Source: Acidobacteriota bacterium
GTDB lineage: Bacteria; Acidobacteriota; Thermoanaerobaculia; Gp7-AA8
Reading direction: 5' to 3'
Length of the DNA stretch: 64,000 bases
Assembly: GCA_019244185.1 (NCBI GenBank)
Contig: JAFATB010000013.1
Coordinates: 1 to 64,000 of the forward strand
The translations under genes were made by a program, and so were the position numbers. Under the pieces are notes generated by a model. That model worked only from the letters and a program-made list of their open reading frames with translations, was not told the DNA's origin and did not search any database. Shown piece after piece: positions 28,942 to 39,089 of the stretch. Each line of letters opens with the position of its first letter. The first letter of the stretch is position 1.

Positions 28942-30696
28942 CTACGCGGCTTCCTCGCGGCGCGCGCTCTGCTCGCGCCAAAGGGCGGCGTAGAGGCCGT
29001 TCAGCGCGAGCAGCGAGTGGTGCGTGCCGGTTTCGACGATGTGACCTTTCGCGAGCACGTGGATGCGTTGGGCGTGAGCGATCGTCGAGAGGCGATGGGC
29101 GACGAGGACCGTCATGCGGCGGTGCGTGCCGGTCGTGAGCGTGCGGATCGTCTCGGTGATCGACTTCTCCGTGATCGAGTCGAGGCTCGACGTGGCTTCA
29201 TCGAAGATGATCAGCTCGGGCTCGCGGAGGAGAGCGCGGGCGATGGCGAGGCGCTGGCGTTCGCCGCCGGAGATCTTGATGCCGCCTTCGCCGATCTTCG
29301 TGTCGAGACCTTTGCCGCCGCGCTCGATGATCGGCAGTGCGGCGGCTTGTTGCAGGACCTCGAGGCAGTCGGCGTCGGACGCGTCGGGATTCACGAACAG
29401 CAGGTTCTCGCGGATCGTGCCGGCGAAGAGTTGGGTCTCCTGCGTCACGAGACCGATGCGTGCGCGGAGCGCGTCGGAGTCGATGTCGTTGACGTCGGTA
29501 CCGTTCACGACGAGGCGGCCGTGCGTGGGGCGGTAGAGACCGACGAGCAGCTTCACGAGCGACGTCTTGCCGGAGCCGGAGGGACCGACGAACGCGATCG
29601 TGTCGCCGGCGGAGAACTCGAGGTCGATGTTCTCGAGGGAAGGTTCCGTCGCGCTCGGATACGTGAACGATACGCGCTCGAACGCGATGCGGCGGAGCGG
29701 ACCGACGGCGACGGGCTGCGCCGGTTTCGGCGCGGGCTCGATCGAGAGCACGTCCTCGAGCTTCTCCATGCTCGCTTTCGCTTCCTGGTATTGGGCGATG
29801 ATCGCGCCGAGCTCGGCGAGCGGGGAGAAGATCGCGAACGAGTAGAAGAAGATCGCGTAGAACTGCCCGATCGTGATGCGGTGGTTGTAGACCAGCCACA
29901 GCATGAGAAACAGCAGGCTCGCGCGCGTCGAGTTGATGAGCGTCCCCTGCAGGAACGAATAGAAGCGGAGGAAGCGCACCTTCTTCAGCTCGAGGGCGAG
30001 GATGCCGGAGTTCACGCGGTTGAGGCGCGTGATCTCCTGGTTCTCGAGGCCGAGCGACTTCACGAGCTCCACGTTGCGCAGCGTTTCGGTCGTCGAGCCC
30101 GCGAGCTCCGCGGTCTGCGTCACGATGATCCGCTGCTGCGTCTTGATGCGGCGGCTGATGAAGAACATCACCGTACCGAGCGTCGGCGCGAGGCAGACGT
30201 AGACCGTGCCGATCGTCCAGTCGACGGTGAAGCCGTAGATCGTCACGAACACGAGTCCGACCAGCGACACGAACACGAGGTTGATGAAGTTCGTGATCAG
30301 CGATTGCGCGTCGGCGCGCGCCTTCTGCATCTTCTGCAGGATCTCGCCGGAGCGCTGGTCCTCGAAGACCGCGTACGGCAGCGAGAACGAATGCGAGACG
30401 CTGCGTTCGTACAGCTGCGCGCCGGTGCGTTGCGCGATCACGTTGACGTAGTAGTCCTGAAAGTTCTTCGCGATGCGCGAGACGAGCGCGACGCCGACGT
30501 ACGCGAGCAGCAGCAGCAGCACCCCGCGGAGGAAATTGCCGGCGGGCAGCTCGTGGATGCGCAGCGCGTAGCGGTCGACGATGAGGCGGAACACCTGCGG
30601 ATCGAGCAGCGAGAAGACTTGGTTGATGGTCGCGAGGACGAGCGCCGCGGCGAGGAGGTGTTTGTAGCGGAGGAGGTAGCGGTAGAGCAGTGTCAC
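28942..30696 (-). CDS. ABC-type exporter, fused permease and ATPase
   Basis: A 584-residue ABCB-type half transporter: six transmembrane helices (about 1-310), then a nucleotide-binding domain with Walker A GPSGSGKTS, Q loop VTQETQLF, signature ISGGERQRLAIARAL, Walker B LIIFDEATSSLD, and switch His in VAHRLST. Such exporters move lipids, peptides or drugs; the substrate is unknown. It would work as a homodimer in the inner membrane. Its GTG start at 30696 lies 12 bases after the TauE stop on the same strand. The ATPase part resembles MsbA-type transporters. Confidence 0.93.
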   Translation of the reverse strand: MTLLYRYLLRYKHLLAAALVLATINQVFSLLDPQVFRLIVDRYALRIHELPAGNFLRGVLLLLLAYVGVALVSRIAKNFQDYYVNVIAQRTGAQLYERSVSHSFSLPYAVFEDQRSGEILQKMQKARADAQSLITNFINLVFVSLVGLVFVTIYGFTVDWTIGTVYVCLAPTLGTVMFFISRRIKTQQRIIVTQTAELAGSTTETLRNVELVKSLGLENQEITRLNRVNSGILALELKKVRFLRFYSFLQGTLINSTRASLLFLMLWLVYNHRITIGQFYAIFFYSFAIFSPLAELGAIIAQYQEAKASMEKLEDVLSIEPAPKPAQPVAVGPLRRIAFERVSFTYPSATEPSLENIDLEFSAGDTIAFVGPSGSGKTSLVKLLVGLYRPTHGRLVVNGTDVNDIDSDALRARIGLVTQETQLFAGTIRENLLFVNPDASDADCLEVLQQAAALPIIERGGKGLDTKIGEGGIKISGGERQRLAIARALLREPELIIFDEATSSLDSITEKSITETIRTLTTGTHRRMTVLVAHRLSTIAHAQRIHVLAKGHIVETGTHHSLLALNGLYAALWREQSARREEAA

Positions 30697-30708
30697 GCCG
30701 CGAGAGTA

Positions 30709-31464
30709 CTACTTCAGGAGCAGCGCGACGGTCATCACGATGCCGATGGCCACGACCGCGCGGCGGACGAACTTCCGGCCGAGGCGGTGCGCGACGCGCG
30801 CGCCGGCATAGCCGCCGATGAGCGCGCCGCTGGTCATGATCAGTACGTCGTGCCACACCACCGCGTGCGCGAGGATGAAGTAGATCGCCGCCACGCCGTT
30901 GATGGCCACGGCGAGCACGTTCTTGAGGCCGTTCATCTGATGCAGGTCGGTGAGGCCGATGAGGCCGAGCGCGGCCAGCATGAGGATGCCCATGCCCGCG
31001 CCGAAGTAGCCGCCGTAGAGCGCGACGAGGAACTGGAAGACGAACACGAACGTGACCCAGCCGGGCGTCGGCTCCTCGTGCGCGTGCGCGAGGACGCCGA
31101 GGCGTTTCGTGATGAACTCCTGCGCGGCGAGGAGCAGCGTGGCGCCGAGGATCAGCCACGGGACGAGCGCCTTGAAGGTGGAGGTGGGCGTGCGCAGCAG
31201 CAGCCAGCCGCCGAGCGCGCCGCCGGCGAGCGACGGGATCACGAGCAGCAGCAGCCAGCGGCGGACGGTGAGCAGTTCGCGGCGGAAGCCGAACGCGCCG
31301 GCGAGCGAGCCGGGCCAGATCGCGACGGTATTGGTGGCATTCGCGATTACCGGATTTCTACCGATCCATAGAAGGGCAGGGAAGGAGATCAGCGTTCCGC
31401 CGCCGGCGATGGAGTTGATCGTGCCCGCGAGGGTGGCGGCGAGAAAGATGACGAGCGTGCTCAG
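30709..31464 (-). CDS. TauE/SafE family transporter, probable CTG start
   Basis: Starting at the first ordinary start codon (GTG 31242) gives only 177 residues, but the same frame continues upstream through family-typical sequence: LAGTINSIAGGGTLISFPALL, then NPVIANATNTVAIWPGSLAG. No ATG, GTG or TTG lies between there and the kinase gene stop. CTG 31464 gives 251 residues, the usual family length, beginning M-S-T-L-V-I-F-L. TAAACT (31478-31473) ends 8 bases before this CTG. The family exports small anions such as sulfite or organosulfonates. Multi-pass inner membrane protein. First gene of a TauE-ABC exporter pair. Confidence 0.8.
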   Translation of the reverse strand: MSTLVIFLAATLAGTINSIAGGGTLISFPALLWIGRNPVIANATNTVAIWPGSLAGAFGFRRELLTVRRWLLLLVIPSLAGGALGGWLLLRTPTSTFKALVPWLILGATLLLAAQEFITKRLGVLAHAHEEPTPGWVTFVFVFQFLVALYGGYFGAGMGILMLAALGLIGLTDLHQMNGLKNVLAVAINGVAAIYFILAHAVVWHDVLIMTSGALIGGYAGARVAHRLGRKFVRRAVVAIGIVMTVALLLK

Positions 31465-31472
31465 GCGGCTGC

Positions 31473-31478
31473 AGTTTA
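31473..31478 (-). promoter_or_regulatory. TAAACT element before TauE
   Basis: TAAACT on the minus strand ends 8 bases before the inferred CTG start of the TauE gene. The same hexamer precedes the starts at 44054 and 62751 with similar spacing. Confidence 0.35.
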
Positions 31479-31537
31479 TCCCGAGCGCCGGCGAGGGATC
31501 TCCGGTGCAGCCGCGCCCGATGTGCCGCTGACCGGAG

Positions 31538-34315
<2,778 letters not shown>

Positions 34316-34392
34316 GCTGAATGCCGCCATTGTAGCGGCAGGCATGACCTCGGCTCGTGATGGCGCGCACTCCGCGGCGCGTGGGAAGATTT

Positions 34393-34406
34393 CTTTGATA
34401 TCAAAG
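34393..34406. promoter_or_regulatory. Perfect 14-bp palindrome in a divergent promoter region
   Basis: CTTTGATATCAAAG is a perfect inverted repeat in the region between the Ser/Thr kinase gene (minus) and the GT39 gene (plus). It is AT-rich in a GC-rich context and has the size of a dimeric regulator site. No regulator can be named. Confidence 0.4.
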
Positions 34407-34456
34407 CGACGGCGGAGCAAAGTGCACCTCTGCCGGATGGCGAGCGCGACGCGTGC

Positions 34457-34462
34457 TAGGCT
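34457..34462 (+). promoter_or_regulatory. TAGGCT -10-like element before the GT39 gene
   Basis: TAGGCT ends 7 bases before GTG 34470. It fits the recurring TAnnnT-then-start pattern, with no ribosome binding site. Confidence 0.25.
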
Positions 34463-34469
34463 CCGCCGC

Positions 34470-36062
34470 GTGAGCCCGCGCCTGCTGCTCTCGATCTGGC
34501 TCCTCGTCGTCGCCGCCGCGCTCGCCGTGCACCTCGGCGGCTTCCCGCTGTACGACGCCGACGAGGGGCGCAACGCCGAAGTCGGCCGCGAGATGGCGGA
34601 GACGAACGACTACGTCATGCCGCGCCTCGACGGCTTGCCGTATCTCGACAAGCCGGTCGTCTACTTCGCCGCGGAAGCGGCGGCGATGGAGCTCCTCGGC
34701 CCGACCGAGCTCGCGGCTCGGCTGCCGGCGTATCTCTTCACGCTGGCGACGGCGGCGGTGCTGTTCTGGTTCGCGCGGCGCAGATGGGGAGGCGAAATGC
34801 CGTACCTCGCGGCGATCGTCTTTCTGTCGATGCCGCTGACGATGGCGTTCGCGCGAACCGTGATCTTCGATAGCGCGCTGACGTTCTTCGTCGTCGTCGC
34901 ATTGGTCGCGTTCGACTGCGCGCTCGAGGAGCGGAACGCGCGCTGGTCGTGGCTGGCGTGGGTGTCGATGGGCTTCGCGATGATCACCAAAGGTCCGGTG
35001 ACGTTCGTGCTCGTGCTGTTCGTCGCCATTCCGTACGCGTGGACGAAGCGCAACGTGCGCGTGCTGTTTCCGCCGATCGGACTCGCGCTTTTCGCGCTCG
35101 TCGTCGCGCCGTGGGTGTGGGGCGTGACGCGCGTGGTGCCGGAGTTTCTGCACTACGTGCTCGTCACCGAGACCGCGGAACGCATGGCCACGAAAGCGCT
35201 CAAGCGCACGGGGCCGCCGTGGTACTTCGTGCCGTATCTCATCGGCGGCGCGCTGCCGTGGTCGCTCGTGGCGCTGTTCAGCTGGAAGCGTTTCAAGAAT
35301 CGCGACCTGCTGTTTCTGATTCTCTGGCTGGCGATCCCGTTCGTGTTCTTCTCGATCTCGCAGTCGAAGCGGCCGCAGTACATCCTGCCGCTGATGCCGG
35401 CGCTGGCGCTGCTCGTCGCCCGCATCTGGGACGAGGCGCGCACGCGTGGCGCGGCGATCATCGTGGCAGTGCTCGGCGCGCTGCTCGCGATCGCACCGCT
35501 CTTCGCGCATCGCGCGAAGCTGCAGCCGGAGCTCGCGCCCGTCGTTCCGCGCGTCGCCCTCGTCCTCGGCATCGCGTTTCTCATCGGCGGACTCGTGGCC
35601 GCGTTCGCGAAGCGGCGCGAGCTCGCGTTCATCGCGCTGACGTTGCCGGTGATGGCGATCCCGACCGTCGCGCAGCCGCTGATGCAGGCGATCGGCGTGC
35701 GGCGTTCGGCGAAAGCGTTTGCCGAGCAGCTCGCGCCGAAGCTCGCGCCGTCGACGGAAGTCATCGGCGTCGAGGCGTTCACCGGCTCGATGGCGTTCTA
35801 TCTGCGCCGGCCGGTCGTCGTCGTGACGGAAGACGCGAGCGAGCTGACGAGCAACTATCTGATCCGCCGCTACGCGCAGTTCACGAGCAATCCGGCGTCG
35901 CCGCTGAAGCCGCTGCCGTATTTCGAGCGGAGTCTCGGCGACTGCTGCACGCCGCGCGTGTACGTCGTGCGCAACGACGACCGCGCGCATCAGGCGCTGC
36001 TCGAGGCGCGCGGCTGGCGGCGCGTCGCGGAAGGCGCGCACCACGTCGGCTACGCGCGCTGA
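34470..36062 (+). CDS. GT39/ArnT-like membrane glycosyltransferase
   Basis: About 530 residues from GTG 34470; an ATG at 34437 would add 11 residues. The DADEGRNAEVGREM loop after the first transmembrane helix is the conserved acidic motif of lipid-linked sugar transferases of this class. About eleven hydrophobic segments follow, then a periplasmic C-terminal domain. Such enzymes move a sugar from an undecaprenyl or dolichyl phosphate carrier to lipid A or protein; the acceptor is unknown. Inner membrane. TAGGCT (34457-34462) lies 7 bases before the GTG. The asparagine synthetase follows 19 bases after the stop, with its own -10-like element. Confidence 0.9.
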   Translation: MSPRLLLSIWLLVVAAALAVHLGGFPLYDADEGRNAEVGREMAETNDYVMPRLDGLPYLDKPVVYFAAEAAAMELLGPTELAARLPAYLFTLATAAVLFWFARRRWGGEMPYLAAIVFLSMPLTMAFARTVIFDSALTFFVVVALVAFDCALEERNARWSWLAWVSMGFAMITKGPVTFVLVLFVAIPYAWTKRNVRVLFPPIGLALFALVVAPWVWGVTRVVPEFLHYVLVTETAERMATKALKRTGPPWYFVPYLIGGALPWSLVALFSWKRFKNRDLLFLILWLAIPFVFFSISQSKRPQYILPLMPALALLVARIWDEARTRGAAIIVAVLGALLAIAPLFAHRAKLQPELAPVVPRVALVLGIAFLIGGLVAAFAKRRELAFIALTLPVMAIPTVAQPLMQAIGVRRSAKAFAEQLAPKLAPSTEVIGVEAFTGSMAFYLRRPVVVVTEDASELTSNYLIRRYAQFTSNPASPLKPLPYFERSLGDCCTPRVYVVRNDDRAHQALLEARGWRRVAEGAHHVGYAR

Positions 36063-36067
36063 TCCCG

Positions 36068-36073
36068 TAGAAT
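36068..36073 (+). promoter_or_regulatory. TAGAAT -10 element before asnB
   Basis: TAGAAT ends 8 bases before GTG 36082, with no ribosome binding site between, consistent with a leaderless mRNA. No clear -35. Confidence 0.4.
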
Positions 36074-36081
36074 GCGCGCCA

Positions 36082-37956
36082 GTGTGCGGCATCTACGGAA
36101 TCGTGAGCGGCGCGGAGCTGCGGAACCCGAACGTCGTCGAGGCGATGGGGGAGGCCTTGCGCCACCGCGGCCCCGACGGCCGGGCGGTGCTCGCGCATCC
36201 GAACGCGCGCATCGGCACCGAGCGGCTGCGCATCATCGATCTGCATGAGCGCGCCGACCAGCCGTTCGCATCGCCCGACGGCAGCGTCTGGCTCGAGGCG
36301 AACGGCGAGATCTACAACGCGCACGAGCTGCGCGCGCGGCATCGCGACTATCCGTTCCGCTCGCACTCCGACGTCGAGAGCATCCTTCCGCTGTACCTCG
36401 AGCACGGCACCGACGCCATCGCGATGCTCGACGGCATGTTCGGCCTCGCCATCTGGGACAACCGCACGCGCACGCTGATCCTCGCGCGCGACCGCGCCGG
36501 CGAGAAGCCGCTGTTCTATGCGCGCCGCGGCGCGGAAGTGCTCTTCGCCTCCGAACTGCAATGCCTGCTGCGGCATCCGGACGTCTCGCGCGAGCTCGAT
36601 CGCGCGGCACTCGCGCAGTACCTCGCGCTCGGCTACGTGCCGGAAGACGCGACGCCGTTCGCCGACGTGCGCCGCGTGCCCGCGGGCGCGTTCATGCGCT
36701 TCCGCGACGATGGCAGCGAAGAGACGGTGCGTTACTGGGACGCGTCGCGCTTCGCGATCGCGCCGCGCGGTGCGAACGATGCCGTCGAAGAACTGCGGCA
36801 GCTCGTCGAGAACGCGGTGGCGAAGCAGGTGATGTCGGACGTGCCGGTCGGCGTCTTCATCAGCGGCGGCCTCGACTCGTCGATCCTCGCCACCCTCGCG
36901 TCGAAGAACATCGGCGTCGATCGCGTGCACACGTTTTCGGCGCAGTTCGCCGAAGCGTCGTACGACGAAAGCGGCGACGCGGCCGAGTTCGCGCGGCAGA
37001 TCCGCACGAAACACGTGCCGGTGCGCACGGATGAAGAGACACTGCGCGAGGCGCTGACGAACGTCACCACGCGCATCGCCGAACCGCTCGCCGATCCCGC
37101 GATCCTGCCGACGTTCCTCCTCGCGCGCGCGGCGCGCGAGCACGTGAAGGTGATCCTCAGCGGCGAAGGCGCCGACGAGCTCTTCGGCGGCTACCCGACC
37201 TACCTCGGCCACAAGATCGCGCCGAAGTACGACGCGCTGCCGTCGTTCGCGCGCGCGGGGCTGCGCCGGCTCGCGTACGCGATTCCGCCGTCGGGCAAGA
37301 AAGTCACGCTCGAGTTCCTGCTCAAGAAGTTCGTCGGCGACGCGGAGCGGCCGTGGATCGAGCGGCATCTGAACTGGTTCGGCAGCGGGCTCTCGCCGCG
37401 CGTGCACGCGACGCCCGAGGGCGCCGCGGCCGCGTCCGCCGCGCGGCTCGCGTCACTCTTTCTGCCCGACTACGCGTCGCGCGATCCGCTCGCGGCGGCG
37501 ATGCTGCTCGACTACCGCAGCTATCTGCGCGACAACCTCCTCGTGAAAGTCGACCGCGCGACGATGCTCTCGTCCGTGGAAGCGCGCGCGCCGTTCCTCG
37601 ACCGCTTCGTGAGCGCGTTTGCGCTGTCGCTGCCCGCCGACCTGCGCGTGCGGCGGCTCACGACGAAGTGGGTGCTGAAGAAAGCGGCCGAGAAGTGGCT
37701 GCCGAAGGACGTGATCTATCGCCGCAAACGCGGGCTGAGCGTTCCCGTGGCGTCATGGATCAATCGCGGTCTCGCGAGTGAAGTGGATCGTCTGCTCGCG
37801 CCGGAACGTCTGCGCGCGCAGGGCCTGGTCGACGCGCAGTTCGTCACGGAGCTGCTCGCGGCACATCGCAGCGGACGCGCGAACTTCGCGAAAGCGCTCT
37901 GGACGTTGATCGTGCTGCAGTACTGGATCGAGAACTGGGGGGGAGAGAAAAGCTGA
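36082..37956 (+). CDS. asnB: Asparagine synthetase, glutamine-hydrolysing
   Basis: A 624-residue AsnB-type enzyme. Translation starts at GTG with Cys2 directly after it (CGIYGIV), the nucleophile of the glutaminase domain, which fixes the start. RHRGPDG, EIYNAHEL and SHSDVESIL belong to the N-terminal amidotransferase domain. The synthase domain shows SGGLDSSILA (PP-loop) and SGEGADELFGGY. Reaction: Asp + Gln + ATP to Asn + Glu + AMP + PPi. TAGAAT at 36068-36073 ends 8 bases before the GTG. The last codons and TGA stop lie inside a heptad palindrome. The 624-aa length is near the family norm. Confidence 0.95.
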   Translation: MCGIYGIVSGAELRNPNVVEAMGEALRHRGPDGRAVLAHPNARIGTERLRIIDLHERADQPFASPDGSVWLEANGEIYNAHELRARHRDYPFRSHSDVESILPLYLEHGTDAIAMLDGMFGLAIWDNRTRTLILARDRAGEKPLFYARRGAEVLFASELQCLLRHPDVSRELDRAALAQYLALGYVPEDATPFADVRRVPAGAFMRFRDDGSEETVRYWDASRFAIAPRGANDAVEELRQLVENAVAKQVMSDVPVGVFISGGLDSSILATLASKNIGVDRVHTFSAQFAEASYDESGDAAEFARQIRTKHVPVRTDEETLREALTNVTTRIAEPLADPAILPTFLLARAAREHVKVILSGEGADELFGGYPTYLGHKIAPKYDALPSFARAGLRRLAYAIPPSGKKVTLEFLLKKFVGDAERPWIERHLNWFGSGLSPRVHATPEGAAAASAARLASLFLPDYASRDPLAAAMLLDYRSYLRDNLLVKVDRATMLSSVEARAPFLDRFVSAFALSLPADLRVRRLTTKWVLKKAAEKWLPKDVIYRRKRGLSVPVASWINRGLASEVDRLLAPERLRAQGLVDAQFVTELLAAHRSGRANFAKALWTLIVLQYWIENWGGEKS

Positions 37957-38063
37957 ATGAAGAACGCAGAACGCAGAATGAAGAATTCAGAAAGCGCTCC
38001 GCGCCTTCGTGCTCCTTTCTGAATTCTTCATTCTGCGTTCTGCGTTCTTCATTCAGCTTTTCT
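37946..38063. repeat. Heptad palindrome, copy 1
   Basis: Two perfectly complementary 49-base arms (37946-37994 and 38015-38063) with a 20-base loop. The left arm is built of 7-base units: AATGAAG, AACGCAG, AACGCAG, AATGAAG, AATTCAG. It lies between convergent asnB and receiver genes; the asnB stop codon (37954-37956) is within the left arm. It could act as a bidirectional terminator. Related copies are at 43922-44036 and 48975-49074. Confidence 0.95.
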
Positions 38064-38067
38064 GTGC

Positions 38068-38490
38068 TCAGTGCTCGGTCATTGCCGGCCGTTCCGGCGG
38101 TCGATCCAGTGAGAGAAACCCGGCGACGCAGAGACTGACGATGCTGCCGAGGTCGGCCACTTCGAACGGCTTGCGCAGGACGCCGGAGACGATCGTCGGA
38201 TCGACTTCCTTGAACTTCTGGTCGGCGTACGCGGTCACGACGAGCACGACCGGCTTGCGCGACTGTGGATGTTCGCGGAGATACTCGACGACGCCGAAGC
38301 CGTCGACGCGCGGCATCATGAGATCGAGCAGGATGACGGCGTACTCGTGCTGCTGCAGTTTCTCGATCGCGTCGGCGCCGTCGCACGCGGCATCGATCTC
38401 GATACCCTCGCGGCGGACGATCATCGACACGAGCTGCCGGATCGACTGATCGTCGTCGGCTACCAGGACTTTCCGGAGAGGTTGAGCCAT
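38068..38490 (-). CDS. Single-domain response regulator
   Basis: A 140-residue protein that is a receiver domain only. Acidic pocket DDD near the N-terminus (LVADDDQSIRQLV), phospho-Asp in LLDLMMPRVDGFG, Thr in VVTAYAD, Lys in LRKPFE. It has no output domain, so it acts as a CheY-like or phosphorelay intermediate. I chose ATG 38490 because AAGGTGG lies about 5 bases upstream on the minus strand. It is downstream of the lipoprotein gene on the same strand, separated by a hairpin (38536-38562). The kinase that phosphorylates it is not identified; three orphan-like kinases are elsewhere in the window. Confidence 0.93.
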   Translation of the reverse strand: MAQPLRKVLVADDDQSIRQLVSMIVRREGIEIDAACDGADAIEKLQQHEYAVILLDLMMPRVDGFGVVEYLREHPQSRKPVVLVVTAYADQKFKEVDPTIVSGVLRKPFEVADLGSIVSLCVAGFLSLDRPPERPAMTEH

Positions 38491-38535
38491 GCTGACCACC
38501 TTGTATTCCAAACGGTGTGCCAGCGCGCGGCGCCG

Positions 38536-38562
38536 CTAACTGTCACCAAATGTGACGGTTAG
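38536..38562. promoter_or_regulatory. Inverted repeat at the lipoprotein stop
   Basis: CTAAC-T-GTCAC, loop CAAAT, GTGAC-G-GTTAG: a stem with one mismatch that spans the end of the lipoprotein gene, about 45 bases upstream of the receiver gene. The inner GTCAC-N5-GTGAC core could equally be a protein operator. There is no T tract. Confidence 0.4.
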
Positions 38563-39089
38563 AGTCCCAGCGTTTCGACCGAACGGACCACCCAGCCGCC
38601 GTTCCGCGGGAGCAGCGTGATCCAGAACCAGGAGGGGTGCTGGCCGCCGAGGGAGACGCGCGCGAAGACGCCGGCCTCGTTCGGGATGAACGGATTCACG
38701 ACCGGCGCGGAGAGCTCGAGGATCATCTGATCGAAGTCGCGTCGCGTGTCGAGGCGATCGCGCGGCGACCACTCGCAGTCGCCGCTGAGCGGCACGGGCA
38801 GTTTGCGTTCTGCTTGCTCGACCGCGGCGTTCGCGCGCGCGGGATCGGCGGCGCGTCTGCGATAGAGCGACGACAGCGCGACGAGCGCCGGCGTCGAGAC
38901 GATCGGCTGTGTCGTGCGCACGACCGCGAGCGGCGCGCCGCTGGCCATGCCTTCGGCCTGCAGCCTTTGACAGAGCGCCTGCATCACGACGTCGGGCACG
39001 GCGTCGGGCGCGAGCGGCATTTGCGTTTGGGGTTGGGGCCGGGACGCGCAGGCGGCGACGAGCAGCAAGGCAACGACAGTCAGTCTCAA
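38559..39089 (-). CDS. Lipoprotein of unknown function
   Basis: A 176-residue protein with a lipobox (LVAAC, Cys14) after a hydrophobic leader. The mature part starts with a Pro/Gln-rich stretch and contains no motif I recognise; it ends with WFWITLLPRNGGWVVRSVE, reminiscent of a small strand-rich domain. TTG start at 39089 overlaps the TGA of the helicase gene (TTGA), so it is translated in the same unit as the helicase. Anchored in the outer or inner membrane. Function cannot be assigned. Confidence 0.75.
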   Translation of the reverse strand: MRLTVVALLLVAACASRPQPQTQMPLAPDAVPDVVMQALCQRLQAEGMASGAPLAVVRTTQPIVSTPALVALSSLYRRRAADPARANAAVEQAERKLPVPLSGDCEWSPRDRLDTRRDFDQMILELSAPVVNPFIPNEAGVFARVSLGGQHPSWFWITLLPRNGGWVVRSVETLGL

